Part shown: positions 10,425 through 20,725 of the stretch, in pieces | How the letters are laid out: each line of letters starts with the position of its first letter | Numbering within the stretch: position 1 is the stretch's first letter | Source: Doryteuthis pealeii | Taxonomy: Eukaryota > Mollusca > Cephalopoda > Myopsida > Loliginidae | Length of the DNA stretch: 64,000 nt | Assembly: GCA_023376005.1 (NCBI GenBank) | Contig: CM042181.1 | Location: 17,277,412-17,341,411 of the forward strand | Reading direction: 5' to 3' | Notes under the pieces: generated by a model | Database searches by the model: none | What the model was told of the DNA's origin: nothing | Seen by the model: the letters and a program-made list of their open reading frames with translations, nothing else | Program-made: the position numbers and the translations under genes

Positions 10425-11135
10425 CAAAGGAGATCTACTAAAGTAATGAATTATTTAAAAAACCTTTTGTATGAAGAAAGGAACATTGACTTACCAAGTT
10501 TGGTTTTTTCGACGTACAAAGGGGATATTATTGAAGTCTACAAATATACACATGGATTTTATTCAACGAACTTTTATTTGCTAAATATTGCTTTAAAAAA
10601 AAACAACAAAAAAACATAGTGGTCAGTAGCTAAAAATGAGGGGAGGAAAAGAAGAATTATGAACCACGAATAGATAAATAAATAAAACCTAATGTTTTTA
10701 TAGTTTGTTCCACTAAAAATAATAAAATCCTGGTATTAGAAGAAAATTATTTTTTGTTTGTTTGAGCTACTAAAGTAATGAATGATTTAAAAAAACCTTT
10801 TGTATGAAGAACGATTTGGGAACATTGACTTACCAAGTTTGGTTTATCGACGTACAAGAGGGGATATGATTGAAGTCTACAAATATACACATGGATTTTA
10901 TTCAACGAACTTTGATCTACTAAACATTGCTCAAAATATCAATACCAGGGGTCATAAATTAAAACTCTTTAAAAAATTTTGTCAAGCAAATGCAAGACAA
11001 AATTATTTTGGTGAATACATGGAATAAGCTACCATCATCAATAGTGAATGCGCCATCTCTAAACTCGTTTAAGGCAATGGTAGATAATCTGTGGAAAGAT
11101 TATAAATATTCTGTTGAATTAAGATGAATGTTTAT
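10425..11135 (+). pseudogene. Non-LTR retrotransposon (LINE) ORF2 3' remnant, partly duplicated
   Basis: 10780-11130 reads LPSLVYRRTRGDMIEVYKYT, then NTRGHKLKLFKKF and, after a frameshift near 10990, NTWNKLPSSIVNAPSLNSFK. This is the conserved tail downstream of reverse transcriptase in many invertebrate LINEs (L-YRR-RGDMIEV.K...TRGH..KL.....W..LP...V.A.S...FK). 10430-10590 repeats its first part with a stop. No RT core is left; 5'-truncated and dead. Confidence 0.82.
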
Positions 11136-11614
11136 AAGGAACAGCTGACAGGTCTCAGACTTAATATACTAGCTGAAAAAGATATATATTATTAAAAAAT
11201 ATCGGAAAATATGTTGCGCAAAAATGCTAACTTTTAAATCCTGCATTTTTAGAGATTAAAGACTGCCTGACCTCATCGATCAAAAAGGAAAGGGTTGGTG
11301 TTGTGGATGCCTAGAATTCGATTATGCAAATGACCTGTGTTCTACAGAGCGAAATTATCGATTTTTTCTGAGCTCTATATCAACAGACGGATTTCTGTCT
11401 CGTCAGGCCGAGCTGTCACCAGGGTTACAAGCGTACGGAACATCGCAAGTCTCGTCTATACTTTCTGTGTCTCTGGTTACGTTCGACCTTCGTTTGTGCC
11501 GTTCCTGTGTGGAATTCTTCGTAGTCGTCTTCCGTAGACGCATTTTTTTGCGCTCTCTGGTGTTATTAATTTTGTCCATCCTAGTTTGTGTTCCGGCCGT
11601 AGAAAAAAAAAAAC
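11136..11614. other. Non-coding, nothing recognised
   Basis: Ordinary-composition DNA between a LINE relic and a SINE; no exon with plausible splice sites identified. Confidence 0.4.
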
Positions 11615-11810
11615 TGAATTCAGAGTTTTCCTTCTCCTAGACCGGTTGCCTAACCAAGGTTAAAGAGCCCAGTCTGCCCTACTATTTACCCATAGCTGAA
11701 AGGAGAGGATTCATACCTTTCCCAAGGGTATTAGCGCTATGTGAAATGCAGGATTTGAACTGTGCGACGAGTCCATTTCCCATGGCTTTAACCATTACAC
11801 CACGCGCCTC
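11615..11810 (-). mobile_element. tRNA-derived SINE (SINE-1)
   Basis: Minus strand: GCGTGGTGTAATGGTTAAAG (A box TGGTGTAATGG) at 11808, a B-box-like GTTCAAATCC, then the body with AATACCCTTGGGAAAGGTATG and CAGACTGGGCTCTTTAACC. Same family at 30087-30316, 33633-33940 and in copy B. Slightly degraded B-box region here. Confidence 0.75.
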
Positions 11811-12012
11811 CTTAAACTTCCACAAACTACATTATAGTCTCCAGAGACGGAAATGCCAATTAGTATCTACTATTCAGTCTACGAAAAGATTGGATAGCAG
11901 TTTAAACGGCGGTGAAAGAAACAAATGAAATAATTATTTAAGATATATAAATGGAAAATTTATGTATTGTTGATAAATACGTACATTTAAGGAAAGAAAT
12001 AAAAAGAGTATA

Positions 12013-12073
12013 GAAAGTTTGGTTAAATCGAACTTAAGGGACCTAAATTCAACCATTGCATGTCACCTCACCG

Positions 12074-12111
<38 letters not shown>

Positions 12112-12453
12112 CAGGGAATTAACCGAATTTAATGAAATTTTCAGTGTCGATATATTAATGAATAAAAGATATAATGCATCAGTTATTTTATTTAAAAACT
12201 TTTACATTTTATCAGATCAGTTAACTTTCAACCACGTATCTTTGAGGCGTAACACAGATTCTAAAAGATACGTGGTTCAAAGTTAACTGACCTGAATAAA
12301 TGTAAAAGTTTTTAAATAAAATAACTGGTGTATTATATCTTTTATTCATTAATATATCAACACTGAAAATTTCATTAAATTCGGTTAATTCTGATTTTTT
12401 TCTTTCGGCGAGGTGGAATTTAGGTCTGTTAAGTTCGATTTAACCGAAAGTTT
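12013..12453. mobile_element. Hairpin MITE (MITE-H) with 8-bp target-site duplication
   Basis: Element 12021-12445 starts GGTTAAATCGAACTTAA and ends with its exact reverse complement. The arms continue for about 200 bp (GAATTTAATGAAATTTTCAG; AAAAGATATAATGCA; GATACGTGGTTCAAAGTTAA), so the whole element folds back on itself. It is flanked by GAAAGTTT at 12013-12020 and 12446-12453, an exact 8-bp duplication as made by hAT-type transposases. Non-coding. It lies in the last intron of the TRAF gene. Confidence 0.9.
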
Positions 12454-12594
12454 AAGGTCTTTTGACTAACCTTAGGTAAGAAAAGATTAAGAGAATGTGG
12501 AATGTCTTTGGATAGGCGTGTAGATGTGTCTTGGCTGAACAAGAAACTCTGAAGTAACTGAAGAAATCTAAACTAAGTGCCATAATCTGATTAC

Positions 12595-13215
12595 GTAGTT
12601 GGTTTGATTTGGTTGGGTTGGGTTTTACGGCATGTCAACCCCTTGGGTTATTTCATGCCGAATACTTCTATTGGTAAAAAAAAAATGTTTAATGCTAACA
12701 AAGTTTTGAAATAATTTCATTTTTAATGGATAATACAATTTTGTTTATAAGCTCATGTTTTCTATTCAACCCATAGATGAGACCCTAACAGGTACTACCA
12801 CTCCGGGTCAGAGTGGACCAGGGAGCAATGGTGATGAAGGGGTGCTCCACATTCCCCAAACCTCCAAAACTGAAACCTCATCATCAGATAGAGTTTAACG
12901 TCATTCCCAGGACATGTAGACCCTCAGTCACCGCCTTCTAGCATCCATATGATAAAAAGGGGTTGGGGCTTGCTATAAGGGCAATAGGGTTGGGAAAAAT
13001 CATAGATGCTAGGGCTTGACGTGACCAGCCGATTGATCGGAGGGGGGCCTCTCTGACCGCCAGTCTAGCCTAAGATAGGGCCAAAGTGGAGTATTGCCAG
13101 TCATGGACTGCTCATCCACCTGGGTTCTATCCTTAAGCATAACGTGTCGCCACCCACGGCAAACAGGTGGCCCCATTGGGGGAGTCTTACCCCTCTGCAG
13201 GGTGCAGTCGTTGCA
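12595..13215 (+). repeat. R1 repeat, nearly full length
   Basis: Begins with GGTTGGGTTTTACGGCATGT and its hairpin partner TTTCATGCCG, then TAGATGAGACCCTAACAGGT, GGGGTGCTCCACATTCCCC, AGCCGATTGATCGGAGG, ending near CCCCTCTGCAGGGTGCAGTC. Same order as copies at 30385, 32368, 53890 and 55430. No coding capacity or tRNA-like boxes seen; class unknown. Confidence 0.75.
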
Positions 13216-13299
13216 TTCTATAGTTGGGTTTGAATTGGCGGGTTCAAGGATAAATCATAGTTCTTCACCTTTGACAAAACACAGATGGGGTTTGTGAGG

Positions 13300-13752
13300 G
13301 GAGGAGAAAGTGTTTTTTTGGGTGTCTTATGTATGTAGGTAGTAATTTCGACCTAATTCGTAGCCCAGTTAATTTTATAGTATAAGTGTGTGGGGAAAGA
13401 GGGGGTTGGTTTTAATGATGGCAGAACACTTACCTTTGTACGTCTTGCAGTTTCGTCTATTTCATATAAAGCAACCAAAATGATTAAATTCATACGGTCC
13501 TGGATGTAGGTAGTAATTTCGAGCTAGTTCATGGTTCAGTTAATAGTCGAGGATATGTGTGTGGGTAAAGAGGGTTGGTTTCGATGAAAGCAGAACACTT
13601 ACCTTTGTACGTCCTGCAGTTATGTTTTTGTTTCATGTGGAGCAACCAAATGATTGATGAATTGTATGAGAGTGTAGATGCGTCTTGGCTGAACCAGAGA
13701 CTCAGAAGTAACTGAAGAGATCTAAACTAAGCAATGAAGACAGGACACTTAC
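13300..13752 (-). repeat. Tandem partial copies of the coiled-coil exon 3' end with its splice donor
   Basis: The plus-strand string ACACTTACCTTTGTACGTC (minus: exon end plus GTAAGTGT donor) occurs near 13425, 13596 and at the true exon (13746). Upstream of each donor about 60 nt of exon sequence can be aligned (TGATTGGTTGCTTC-like blocks) before similarity is lost. The intronic part (GTCTTGGCTGAACCAGAGACTC..AGTAACTGAAGA) recurs at 12525-12585 and 13678-13725. Spacing is about 150-170 bp. The extra donors have no intact acceptor-side exon, so they look like debris of local duplication. Confidence 0.75.
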
Positions 13753-13925
13753 CTTTGTACGTCTTGCAGTTTTGTCTTTATTTCATGCGAAGCAACCAAA
13801 TGATTGGTGAATTCATGCTGTACATTCATCAATCTGTGTTCCAATTGAGTAATCTCGTTGACGAGAAGTAAATGGTGATGTTCAGCTGCCCTTGTTAAAT
13901 GATCCATTACGTGACGACGTTGAGC
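13753..13925 (-). CDS. TRAF-family gene, coiled-coil exon
   Basis: Exon of 173 nt between zinc fingers and MATH domain. Acceptor TTGTTCCAG lies above 13925 and donor AAAG|GTAAGT at 13753/13752. It encodes 57 residues plus two nucleotides, rich in Leu, His, Glu and Gln with heptad-like spacing (HLTRAAEHHHLLLVNEITQL, then LEHRLMNV). This suits the trimerising TRAF-N coiled coil. Phase 0 at the start follows the zinc-finger exon at 15934-16098 directly; the two leftover nucleotides match the one at the start of the MATH exon. Two degenerate copies of its last ~60 nt with the donor site lie downstream in the intron. The exon is short for a TRAF coiled coil, so a further exon in the long introns cannot be excluded. 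Confidence 0.85.
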
Positions 13926-13959
13926 CTGGAACAAAAAAGAAAAAACCCAGAAGAGATAA

Positions 13960-14640
13960 TAATAATGACATTTATTGTGTAGTGCTCAGGTGCATCACAA
14001 CTCATCAAAAGTCTCATGTCAAGTACACAGAATAATGTATTAGTGTCAGGAACATGAATAGCATACAGTAATAATATACATGTATGTGTACAGTGCTCAG
14101 GTGCACCACAACTCATCAAAGTCTCATGTCTAGTACACAGAATAATGTATTAGTGTCAGGAACATGAATAGCATACAGTAATAATATACATGTATGTGTA
14201 CAGTGCTCAGGTGCATCACAACTCATCAAAGTCTCATGTCTAGTACACAGAATAATGTATTAGTGTCAGGAACATGAATAGCATACAGTATAATATACAT
14301 GTATGTGTACAGTGCTCAGGTGCATCACAACTCATCAAAGTCTCATGTCTAGTACACAGAATAATGTATTAGTGTCAGGAACATGAATAGCATACAGTAA
14401 TAATATACATGTATGTGTACAGTGCTCAGGTGCACCACAACTCATCAAAGTCTCATGTCTAGTACACAGAATAATGTATTAGTGTCAGGAACATGAATAG
14501 CATACAGTAATAATATACATGTATGTGTACAGTGCTCAGGTGCACCACAACTCATCAAAGTCTCATGTCTAGTACACAGAATAATGTATTAGTGTCAGAA
14601 ACATGAACAGTTTACAGTAGTAATATGCATGTATGTGTGC
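13960..14640 (-). repeat. 110-bp minisatellite, ~6 units, forming the 3' UTR of a LINE
   Basis: Unit CAGTGCTCAGGTGCACCACA...CATGTCTAGTACACAGAATA...ATACATGTATGTGTA, starts near 13981, 14092, 14202, 14311, 14421 and 14531. On the minus strand it follows the end of a LINE reading frame (14672-14900) and ends in CAATAAATGTCATTATTATTATC, a LINE-like 3' tail. Copy B has about 13 units (37850-39285). Confidence 0.85.
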
Positions 14641-14654
14641 GCGTGTGTGCATAT

Positions 14655-14910
14655 GTATGTGGAGAGCGGCATCAGGTATAGTGTCGGTGGACTACAGGAA
14701 ACATGGAGGCTTTGAAAGATTCAGTGCTTCGGCAGCCTACAACAGACGCGGGCAGTTTATTCCATGTCTCCGCAATTCTGAGCGTGAAAAAAAAGTTTCC
14801 GAAAGTCACGTGAGCAGTGCTGTTTTCTGACTTTGTAGGCATGCCCACGTGTGTTAGAAAGATGGAGATCAAAAAGGTGCTCAAGGTTGCTGAAGGTTAT
14901 ATACATCTAT
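14655..14910 (-). pseudogene. LINE ORF2 C-terminal remnant
   Basis: Minus strand: NTRGHAYKVRKQHCSRDF, a frameshift at an A-run, then RIAETWNKLPASVVGCRSTE and SFKASMFP before a stop at 14672. Same tail architecture as the LINE at 10780. 5'-truncated; its 3' UTR is the adjacent minisatellite. Confidence 0.8.
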
Positions 14911-15933
14911 ATTTCTGAAATGATGTTGGGATTGTCTGCCCTTTGCCTGGAAGAGTTATCTTTCCACTGGGTTTCCGTTTCTGACCACCAGGGGCCCGTT
15001 GTATTTAAGCGCCTGTTTTCAAACTGCCTCTTTCTTCGGAAACTCAGACATGGGTGTAGGAATTGCTGTCTACAGTCTATGTGGAACAAAATATAAGTTC
15101 GCAGAATGTAATGACCAAAGGGAATTTATTCACATGTATTCTCAACAACAGTCAATATAACAAGTACTTAGGGGCAGTACTTACAGTTCATATATTTCCC
15201 TCGTTAAGGGAGGTGTCAGGTTGAGTCTTCTGTTGTTGCTCCCTCACTAAGGGGAAAGTTCCTTCAGTCACAAGGGACCGAGACGAGCTCGTTTCTACGA
15301 GGCTCACACGTTGGTAACAAAACCGTAAAGAGAATTCTTCACCCAATCTGATAAGGGACGTTACCTTATCTACTTCCTGTCCCCGAATGCACAGGAGAGT
15401 TCTAGTCCCTACATGGGTTAGACGTTTATGTCTACACTCTTCTCGTGTGGGGGGCTTTGGCCCCCATTACAAGGTCACTGGTAAGTGATGTACGTGTATA
15501 TCTTCTATGTAACTCTTATGTATCTTGTTTCATGTACTGTATTTTATGTGTCATTTCCATGTGCTGTCCAATTTATTAAATGTTATCTTTAACATTCGTG
15601 TCGGAGTTGTTTCAACCAGTTATAATCTTGAATCTTACAATATTTTATTAGTTACACATAGCGGACTTGTATACTCTACGTTCTGGCCGTTACAATCTCT
15701 GGCCTTCTATTATAGTCCACGTTACGGCCGCTACACTCTGCGACCTTCTATTGTACTCCAATATACTGCGCATTTTGGCCGCTACACACTGCGACATACA
15801 ACATGTAGCTTCCATTGTGTGGATATTCTAACGCCCCACCGACAGGGCGTAAAAATATCCTAATGAAACGAGATCAAAAAAGGGGTGCCTAAAGGTGATT
15901 AAAATAAAAAGAAGCCCGGAGGTTTTTATTTAC
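14911..15933. other. Intron sequence with diverged repeats
   Basis: 14990-15500 is distantly related in reverse to 9655-9800. 15668-15800 holds a short tandem (CTACG-T-CTGGCCGTTACA.. / GGCCGCTACACTCTGCGACC) of about three 45-bp units. 15827-15850 is a lone R1 3' end (TCTAACGCCCCACCGACAGG). No exon recognised. Confidence 0.5.
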
Positions 15934-16098
15934 CATATAAATACAACCAAATGGTTGATAGTAACAAGGAATTACGGTGGCTGGACAATTCCCAACTTTC
16001 TCGTCAGCATGAAGTGCAATGTTGTCCCTCTGAAACCCTGTTTGTCCGCACTGGGTGCAATTGACAGGAAATTTCTGACACTTTACCACGTGATGTTT
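15934..16098 (-). CDS. TRAF-family gene, third TRAF-type zinc-finger exon
   Basis: Exon of 165 nt (55 codons, phase 0 to 0). Acceptor TTCTTCCAG is above 16098; donor ATG|GTAAAT is at 15934/15933. It starts KHHVVKCQKFPVNCTQCGQT, continues with a H-x-D-E...NCPATVIPCYYQPFGC block, and carries the Cys/His spacing of zf-TRAF repeats (C-x6-C-x2-C, then H, C-x6-C, GC). The first residues complete the finger begun at the end of the preceding exon (EISKM then KHHVVKC). Such fingers act as rigid spacers between RING and coiled coil. It is conserved with few changes in the second copy at 40636-40800. Confidence 0.92.
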
Positions 16099-16229
16099 CT
16101 GGAAGAAAAAAAAGGCGCGAAAAAAAATCTAATCTTTGATTTGAAGCTCAATGTCAAGATATTCTTAGATTTCTCAGAATATCCTGAATAATAGAACAAG
16201 GGTTAACTATTTATTGGGAAAAGAAAAAG

Positions 16230-16264
<35 letters not shown>

Positions 16265-16605
16265 AAAGGTAAGAGTTGCTGCCCTTGCCCAGAAAAAGGG
16301 GGGGGCTTATTTCCCTTAAGTTTTTTTTTTTGAAAAATGACCGGGAAAAAAAATTGACTGGGGACAGACGAACTGGGCCCCACGATAGGAGAAAGACGGT
16401 CAGAAGGTGGTTGATTTTCAGTACTTATTTTCTTATAAAATATTCCACTTAAAAAAATGTTTTTCTTCTATTTACAATTTCGGTCTTTTATCTTTTTATT
16501 TCTACTGTAATTAGTATCAATCAAGGACCAACTCGCCAATATTTTACAACCCCAAAGTAAGGGGGGGTCAAAATTAAGTGACCTGAAAAAAATAAGAAAG
16601 ACTTA
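16099..16605. other. Intron: poly-A tract and a repeat shared with the insertion at 2735-2880
   Basis: Poly-A near 16235-16262. 16490-16600 repeats CGGTCTTTTATCTTTTTATT, TAATTAGTATCAA and GGTCAAAATTAAGTGACCTG. No coding sequence. Confidence 0.5.
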
Positions 16606-17404
16606 AAATAACGTCCCCAGCTATGTCGTGTCGGCGGTGTTACTTGAAAGAAAACAACCAACTTAGGGCGTTAAATGTATTTTAGAGGGGGGGGGGCTTC
16701 TCTTTTTTTATATGAACAAATGGAGATGGGTGGATAGATATATATAAACAAAGTAAAAAATGAACAAATTGAGGTACATAGATATATTATCCATCTTCAT
16801 ATCTAAAGAATTACGACAAATTTCTATAAATGAACAAGAATTACGACAAATTTCTATAAAAACGACGACAAAATTTCTATAAATGAACAAGAATTACGAC
16901 AAATTCATAAATGAACAAGAATTACGACAAATTTCTATAAATGAACAAGAATTACGACAAATTTCTATAAATGAACAAGAATTACGACAAATTTCTAAAA
17001 GAACAAAATTACGACAAATTTCTATAAATGAACAAGAATTACGACAAATTTCTATAAATGAACAAGAATTACGACAAATTTCTATAAATGAACAAGAATT
17101 ACGACAATTTCTATAAATGAACAAGAATTACGACAAATTTCTATAAATGAACAAGAATACGACAAAATTTCTATAAATGAACAAGAATTACGACCTAAAC
17201 AAATTACGATAAATAAGAATTACGCAAAAAAAGAAGAAAAAAAGAGAGAAGCCCCCCCCTTCTCTAAAATACATTTAACGCCCTAAGTTGGTTGGTTTCT
17301 TTCAAGTAACACCACCGAGACGACATAGCTGGGGACGTTATTTTAATAGTCACCGGGTAGCAATTTCTGAGGCAGGAGACCGGGACGCACTTCCTCATAA
17401 ATTA
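16606..17404. mobile_element. MITE-G copy (inner ~95-bp inverted repeats) containing a 30-bp minisatellite
   Basis: Left arm AATAACGTCCCCAGCTATGT...GTTACTTGAAAGAAAACAAC...TTAAATGTATTTTAGAG is mirrored at 17250-17345; beyond the right arm the outer end continues (GTCACCGGGTAGCA...GACGCACTTCCTCATAAATT) but the left outer end is missing. Between the arms lies the minisatellite at 16806-17195. Non-coding. Confidence 0.8.
16806..17195. repeat. 30-bp minisatellite inside the MITE, ~13 units
   Basis: Unit AAGAATTACGACAAATTTCT then ATAAATGAAC with small indels. A single such segment (AAACAAGAATTACGA) is part of the MITE interior elsewhere (27534, 51053), so the array grew from internal MITE sequence. 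Copy B has only one to two units (41545-41610). The long open frames here on both strands are repeat artefacts. Confidence 0.88.
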
Positions 17405-18397
17405 CCAAATAAAAAGTAAATTAAAGAAAAAAAAAAAAAGTTGATTTTTAATTAAATTTGAAAATTTTTGAAAATCAAAAGATAAAAAATTAAAACCAAT
17501 CTAAGTAGTCATACAATACATCTTGTAGATGCGTACAGGGTGGTCGTCAGTGATGCGCTATCTTCATCGCCGATTACGGGTTCTTGTGCATCATATCGGC
17601 TCCGATGGCAGCCCCAACTTGAATCCTGTATCTTCAAGTTGCCACCCTGTAAGCTACGTGCTGCTAGAATTGTTTGCTTCAAATAAACTTCACAATAAGT
17701 TGAACTCTTAAATAGGGAAACCACAGTAATTATTAGTGAAATAGATCACTAATTAGGACTAAGCCTATTTTAGTAGTGACCATCCCAAGCGGAGTTTAAC
17801 AGGTTTGAATGCAGAGTTATCCTTCTCAGACTGGTTGCCTAATCAAGGCAAAAGAGCCAAGTCTGGTACAAGAGGGCGAATCACCAATATATGGTATTGG
17901 TGCTTAAATAGAATTCCTTGACAAAAGTCACTTATTGTGTTGGGCAGTCAACCAGCGAGTGGTGTTATCCAGCGTTACATTTACTCTCAGCAAAATAAGT
18001 CTCGCGGCAAACGCCACAAATTTTGCAACCCTTTTGTACCTTTTGAATAGGTTTCTTTGTTTCATTTGTTCTCGTCTTTCATCCGATTTTATTGGCTTAT
18101 TAGGAATTGTAAGAGCCAAGCAAATAATTTAATCAATGCAAGGTTGTTTTTTTTTTGGGGGGGGGGTACATGAGGATTTTAATGAGGCATCCTACGAGGA
18201 TCCAATTCGCGATACATTAATGGATCTGCGGGACTAACCTTTTTTAAAAATCTCCTCGGCCCTGGAGATGCCGGGTAGATGCTTCTAGTTTAACCTATAA
18301 ATTTCAAGTTATAAGACAAAAAAAAAATGACAAAAAAGACAAAAAAAAAAAGGAAAAAAAAAAAAAAAAAAAAACATTAAGAATCGAGAAACTTTAC
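17405..18397. other. Intron: SINE tail piece and unassigned DNA
   Basis: 17795-17870 (GCGGAGTTTAACAGGTTTGA..CAGAGTTATCCTTCTC) is a SINE-1 tail remnant. Poly-A/G runs at 18150-18170 and 18320-18375. No exon. Confidence 0.5.
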
Positions 18398-18555
18398 CAT
18401 TTTGGAAATTTCCGGCATTGATTCTTTACAATGTTCACATTCGATAATCCGCATGGGACAATCGGAAGATTTGTGATCCGAGAGGTTCTTACGTGTTGTG
18501 GTCTTTGACACTCATCGCAGGTAATAGAACCATACGAACACTTGGTGACATGTTC
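18398..18555 (-). CDS. TRAF-family gene, second zinc-finger exon, with a one-base frameshift
   Basis: Acceptor TATTTTAG above 18555, donor ATG|GTAAAG at 18398/18397. It encodes EHVTKCSYGSITCDEC then a second finger with SDHKSSDCPMRIIECEHC. Length is 158 nt here but 159 nt (53 codons) in the second copy at 42799-42957: a T is missing from a TTTT run (ctttgac here, cttttgac there) near 18504. With 159 nt all exon phases agree; with 158 the gene would be frameshifted. A homopolymer sequencing error is the simplest explanation, a null allele the alternative. Function as for the other TRAF fingers. Confidence 0.9.
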
Positions 18556-19348
18556 CTAAAATAATAAACATAAATAAATATAAATAAAAAAAGAAAAAAA
18601 AAAAAAAAAAGAAAAAAGCCGCGAAAATTTTTCTTTGTTTAGTTGCTGACTAAGGAGTTACCCACATCAGGAACCATAGCCTCAAGGATCCAGCAGGAAG
18701 TGATGCTTTCAGCGTAATTTAACAGTGTAACGAGATAATGAAGGTCCTGACTTTTGCGAGCCCTACTATAGAAAACGGAGGAAGAAGAAATGAGACAAGG
18801 TGGAGGCTTTGAAAAAGCGTGGAGTGATGAACGATGATTTGACCGGAGCGTGACCCCCGAATAGAGAATTGAGTGTCAACCTGAAGTTTCGGGTGTTGAC
18901 CGGAAACTTCAGTTACGTGGTGACGTGGAACGACGAAGAAAGATACCAGCCTCTTTTTGCTTTGAGAGTCGTAGAGTACAGATCGGACCTTGGGTCCCTT
19001 GTGGGATCACAGTAATCTAGCAGTGTTTTCCCTCTGCCTTTCCTCCTCTCCGACACAACCCACGAGACAAGCCCTGGAAATAAAAGCTAAGCAGCTTGTG
19101 ACGATATATTTCTCGCGTTGTAATTTTTTATCGACAAGATGACCGCCACGTGCAGAACACCTTTTTAGTGTCGTGAATTTGGAGGCACATTGACAAGGCC
19201 CGCTATACAACATATATCGTTATTAGAACGTTACGTATATCCGTTTTGGTACAGTGAATATATCGATACCGCCACGTTACAACAGTGACAGACTTATTGG
19301 AAAAAATATATACACACAAATAGAATGAGAAATAAAGTGTTTCATTAC
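18556..19348 (-). other. Intron: possible old LTR, uncertain
   Basis: On the minus strand the block from about 19282 (TGTAACGTGGCGGTA) to about 18640 (CAGCAACTAAACA) has TG...CA ends and less biased composition than its surroundings. No target duplication or second copy outside the A/B pair is visible, so the LTR call is weak. Confidence 0.25.
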
Positions 19349-19453
19349 CTTAAATAATGTTAACTCAGCAAACCAATCACAACCGTCCTCTTTATTTGGG
19401 CAAGACACTGACAAGGAGTTGATTTCTCTCTCAAAAGCCAAATCTAAAAAAAT
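19349..19453 (-). CDS. TRAF-family gene, first zinc-finger exon
   Basis: Exon of 105 nt (35 codons). Two acceptors are possible, ten bases apart. The upstream one (AAAG above 19453) gives phase 0 and the start IFLDLAFEREINSLSVSC, which joins the RING exon in frame; the downstream one would break the frame, so the upstream AG is chosen. Donor AAG|GTAATG at 19349/19348. The segment LAFEREINSLSVSCPN then GCDWFAELTLFK is the classic post-RING TRAF sequence (N...REI..L.V.C.N...GC.W.G.L). The last codons run straight into EHVTKC of the next exon. Confidence 0.92.
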
Positions 19454-19976
19454 CTTTAAAAAATAAAAATGAATAGATATATGTTCAATCAGGTGGTCTA
19501 ACTTTAGGTACTGGACACGTATGCGGAAAGGGGGGCGTGTTGTAAAAAGAACCTAGTACCTCTAAAGTAGGAGCATTCCCAAAGTGAGGCACCCAAGTGA
19601 GTACCCGGTAGTAGTGGTATTTTTGTAATTTAATCATTGTAGATAAAAAAAAAAATAATTGATCAAGATAAATTATCTACATTTAGATTATAATAAAAAG
19701 GTGCTAAATACCAACACAAATAAGAAAATTATTTATCAATAGTAGGTACAAGTTTTAAAGGATAAGTAAAAGAAAAACTTTATTTTTGTTAAACTACTAT
19801 TGAAGGGAAGCCATGCCTAATAGCGTGAAGCTAAGCCCATGACTACCCTTGAACGCTCACAGGAAACGATACAAGACACACCAGACAACAGAAACAGATA
19901 TATATCATGAGACAAATTAGCCGTGTGAGAATCTAAATGCAAATCTGTTGTTTATAAGAGGCAATAAAATGCTTTT
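19454..19976. other. Intron, nothing recognised
   Basis: AT-rich; contains a local inverted piece (TAAATTATCTTGATCAATTA type) around 19645-19680 that is differently arranged in copy B (44028-44070). Confidence 0.4.
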
Positions 19977-20725
19977 TCAAAATTTTTTTTTAAGGACAAA
20001 ATAATTTACCGAAACAATCTTCACCTTTTCCTCCTTTTCTTCAAACAATACCGACTGAACAGTGTTCCAAGAATTAAGTGCATCAAAACGAATCGAATTA
20101 TGCCCTAAACTAACAGTGTTGATGATAGGGAAATTAAGCAAACCAGATTGGTCAGCACGAGTGACATGAGCATGGGTGAAGTCAACTGCAAAAGCATTCT
20201 GAACAGAAACAGGCATTTTATCGTGGAATAGTTTATGTATGAACAAAATATTTTCACAATGGACCATATCAGAAAATTTGAGAATCTCCAAATTTGCATA
20301 CAGGTTGTTAGATGATGTCCTAGGAGGCACAAAGGACAAGTCTCACCGCAAAGTTATGAAGAACAGTAATACGATTAAATCAAAGTACCGCCATTAGGCT
20401 GACCCCAAATTTGATTACAGTATTGGAGATGGGAATGGAAAATGGCATAATAAACTTGGATCAGAACATTTAGTGGCACAAAATGACGAAGTTTAGTTAG
20501 AGCTCCATTAGCCCTTTTGTGCTCGAGCACAGTGCTATTGATCCGAGATTTCCAGCTTGGGTCAGAATCAAGTAGGACACCAAGATATTTAATACAGTCA
20601 CTAGGGATAAGCCTTTTACCATTGATAAAAAGCTTAAAAATCATAATTCATGCTTTTAAGAGCATGCTTGAAAATGATATATTCCGTCTTAGAGACATTA
20701 AGAGATTTTATAGAGAGAGGGTATA
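19977..20725 (-). pseudogene. LINE reverse transcriptase C-terminal fragment (L2/CR1-like)
   Basis: Minus strand, two frames: FKLFINGKRLIPSDCIKYLG, VLLDSDPSWKSRIN, ANGALTKLRHFVPLNVLIQV, YYAIFHSHLQYCNQIWG, then after a frameshift near 20360 RTSSNNLYANLEILKFSDM and HAHVTRADQ...FDALNSWN. KYLGV-LD....W..HI, L..LR..., Y.....S.L.Y.-..WG is the thumb/connection region downstream of the YADD box in non-LTR RTs. The catalytic box itself is absent; 5'-truncated. Copy B at 44324-45100. Confidence 0.83.

Noticed and set aside
13981..14640. Host centromere-like satellite
   Set aside because: Only a few units, directly attached to a LINE reading-frame end and tail, so better explained as part of the LINE.
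16883..17124. NEQELRQISI repeat protein
   Set aside because: A 30-bp unit is a multiple of three, so the frame stays open by repetition; no start context, domain or conservation in copy B.
18640..19282. Solo LTR in the TRAF intron
   Set aside because: TG...CA ends can be drawn, but no flanking duplication and no independent second copy were found; kept as a weak note only.
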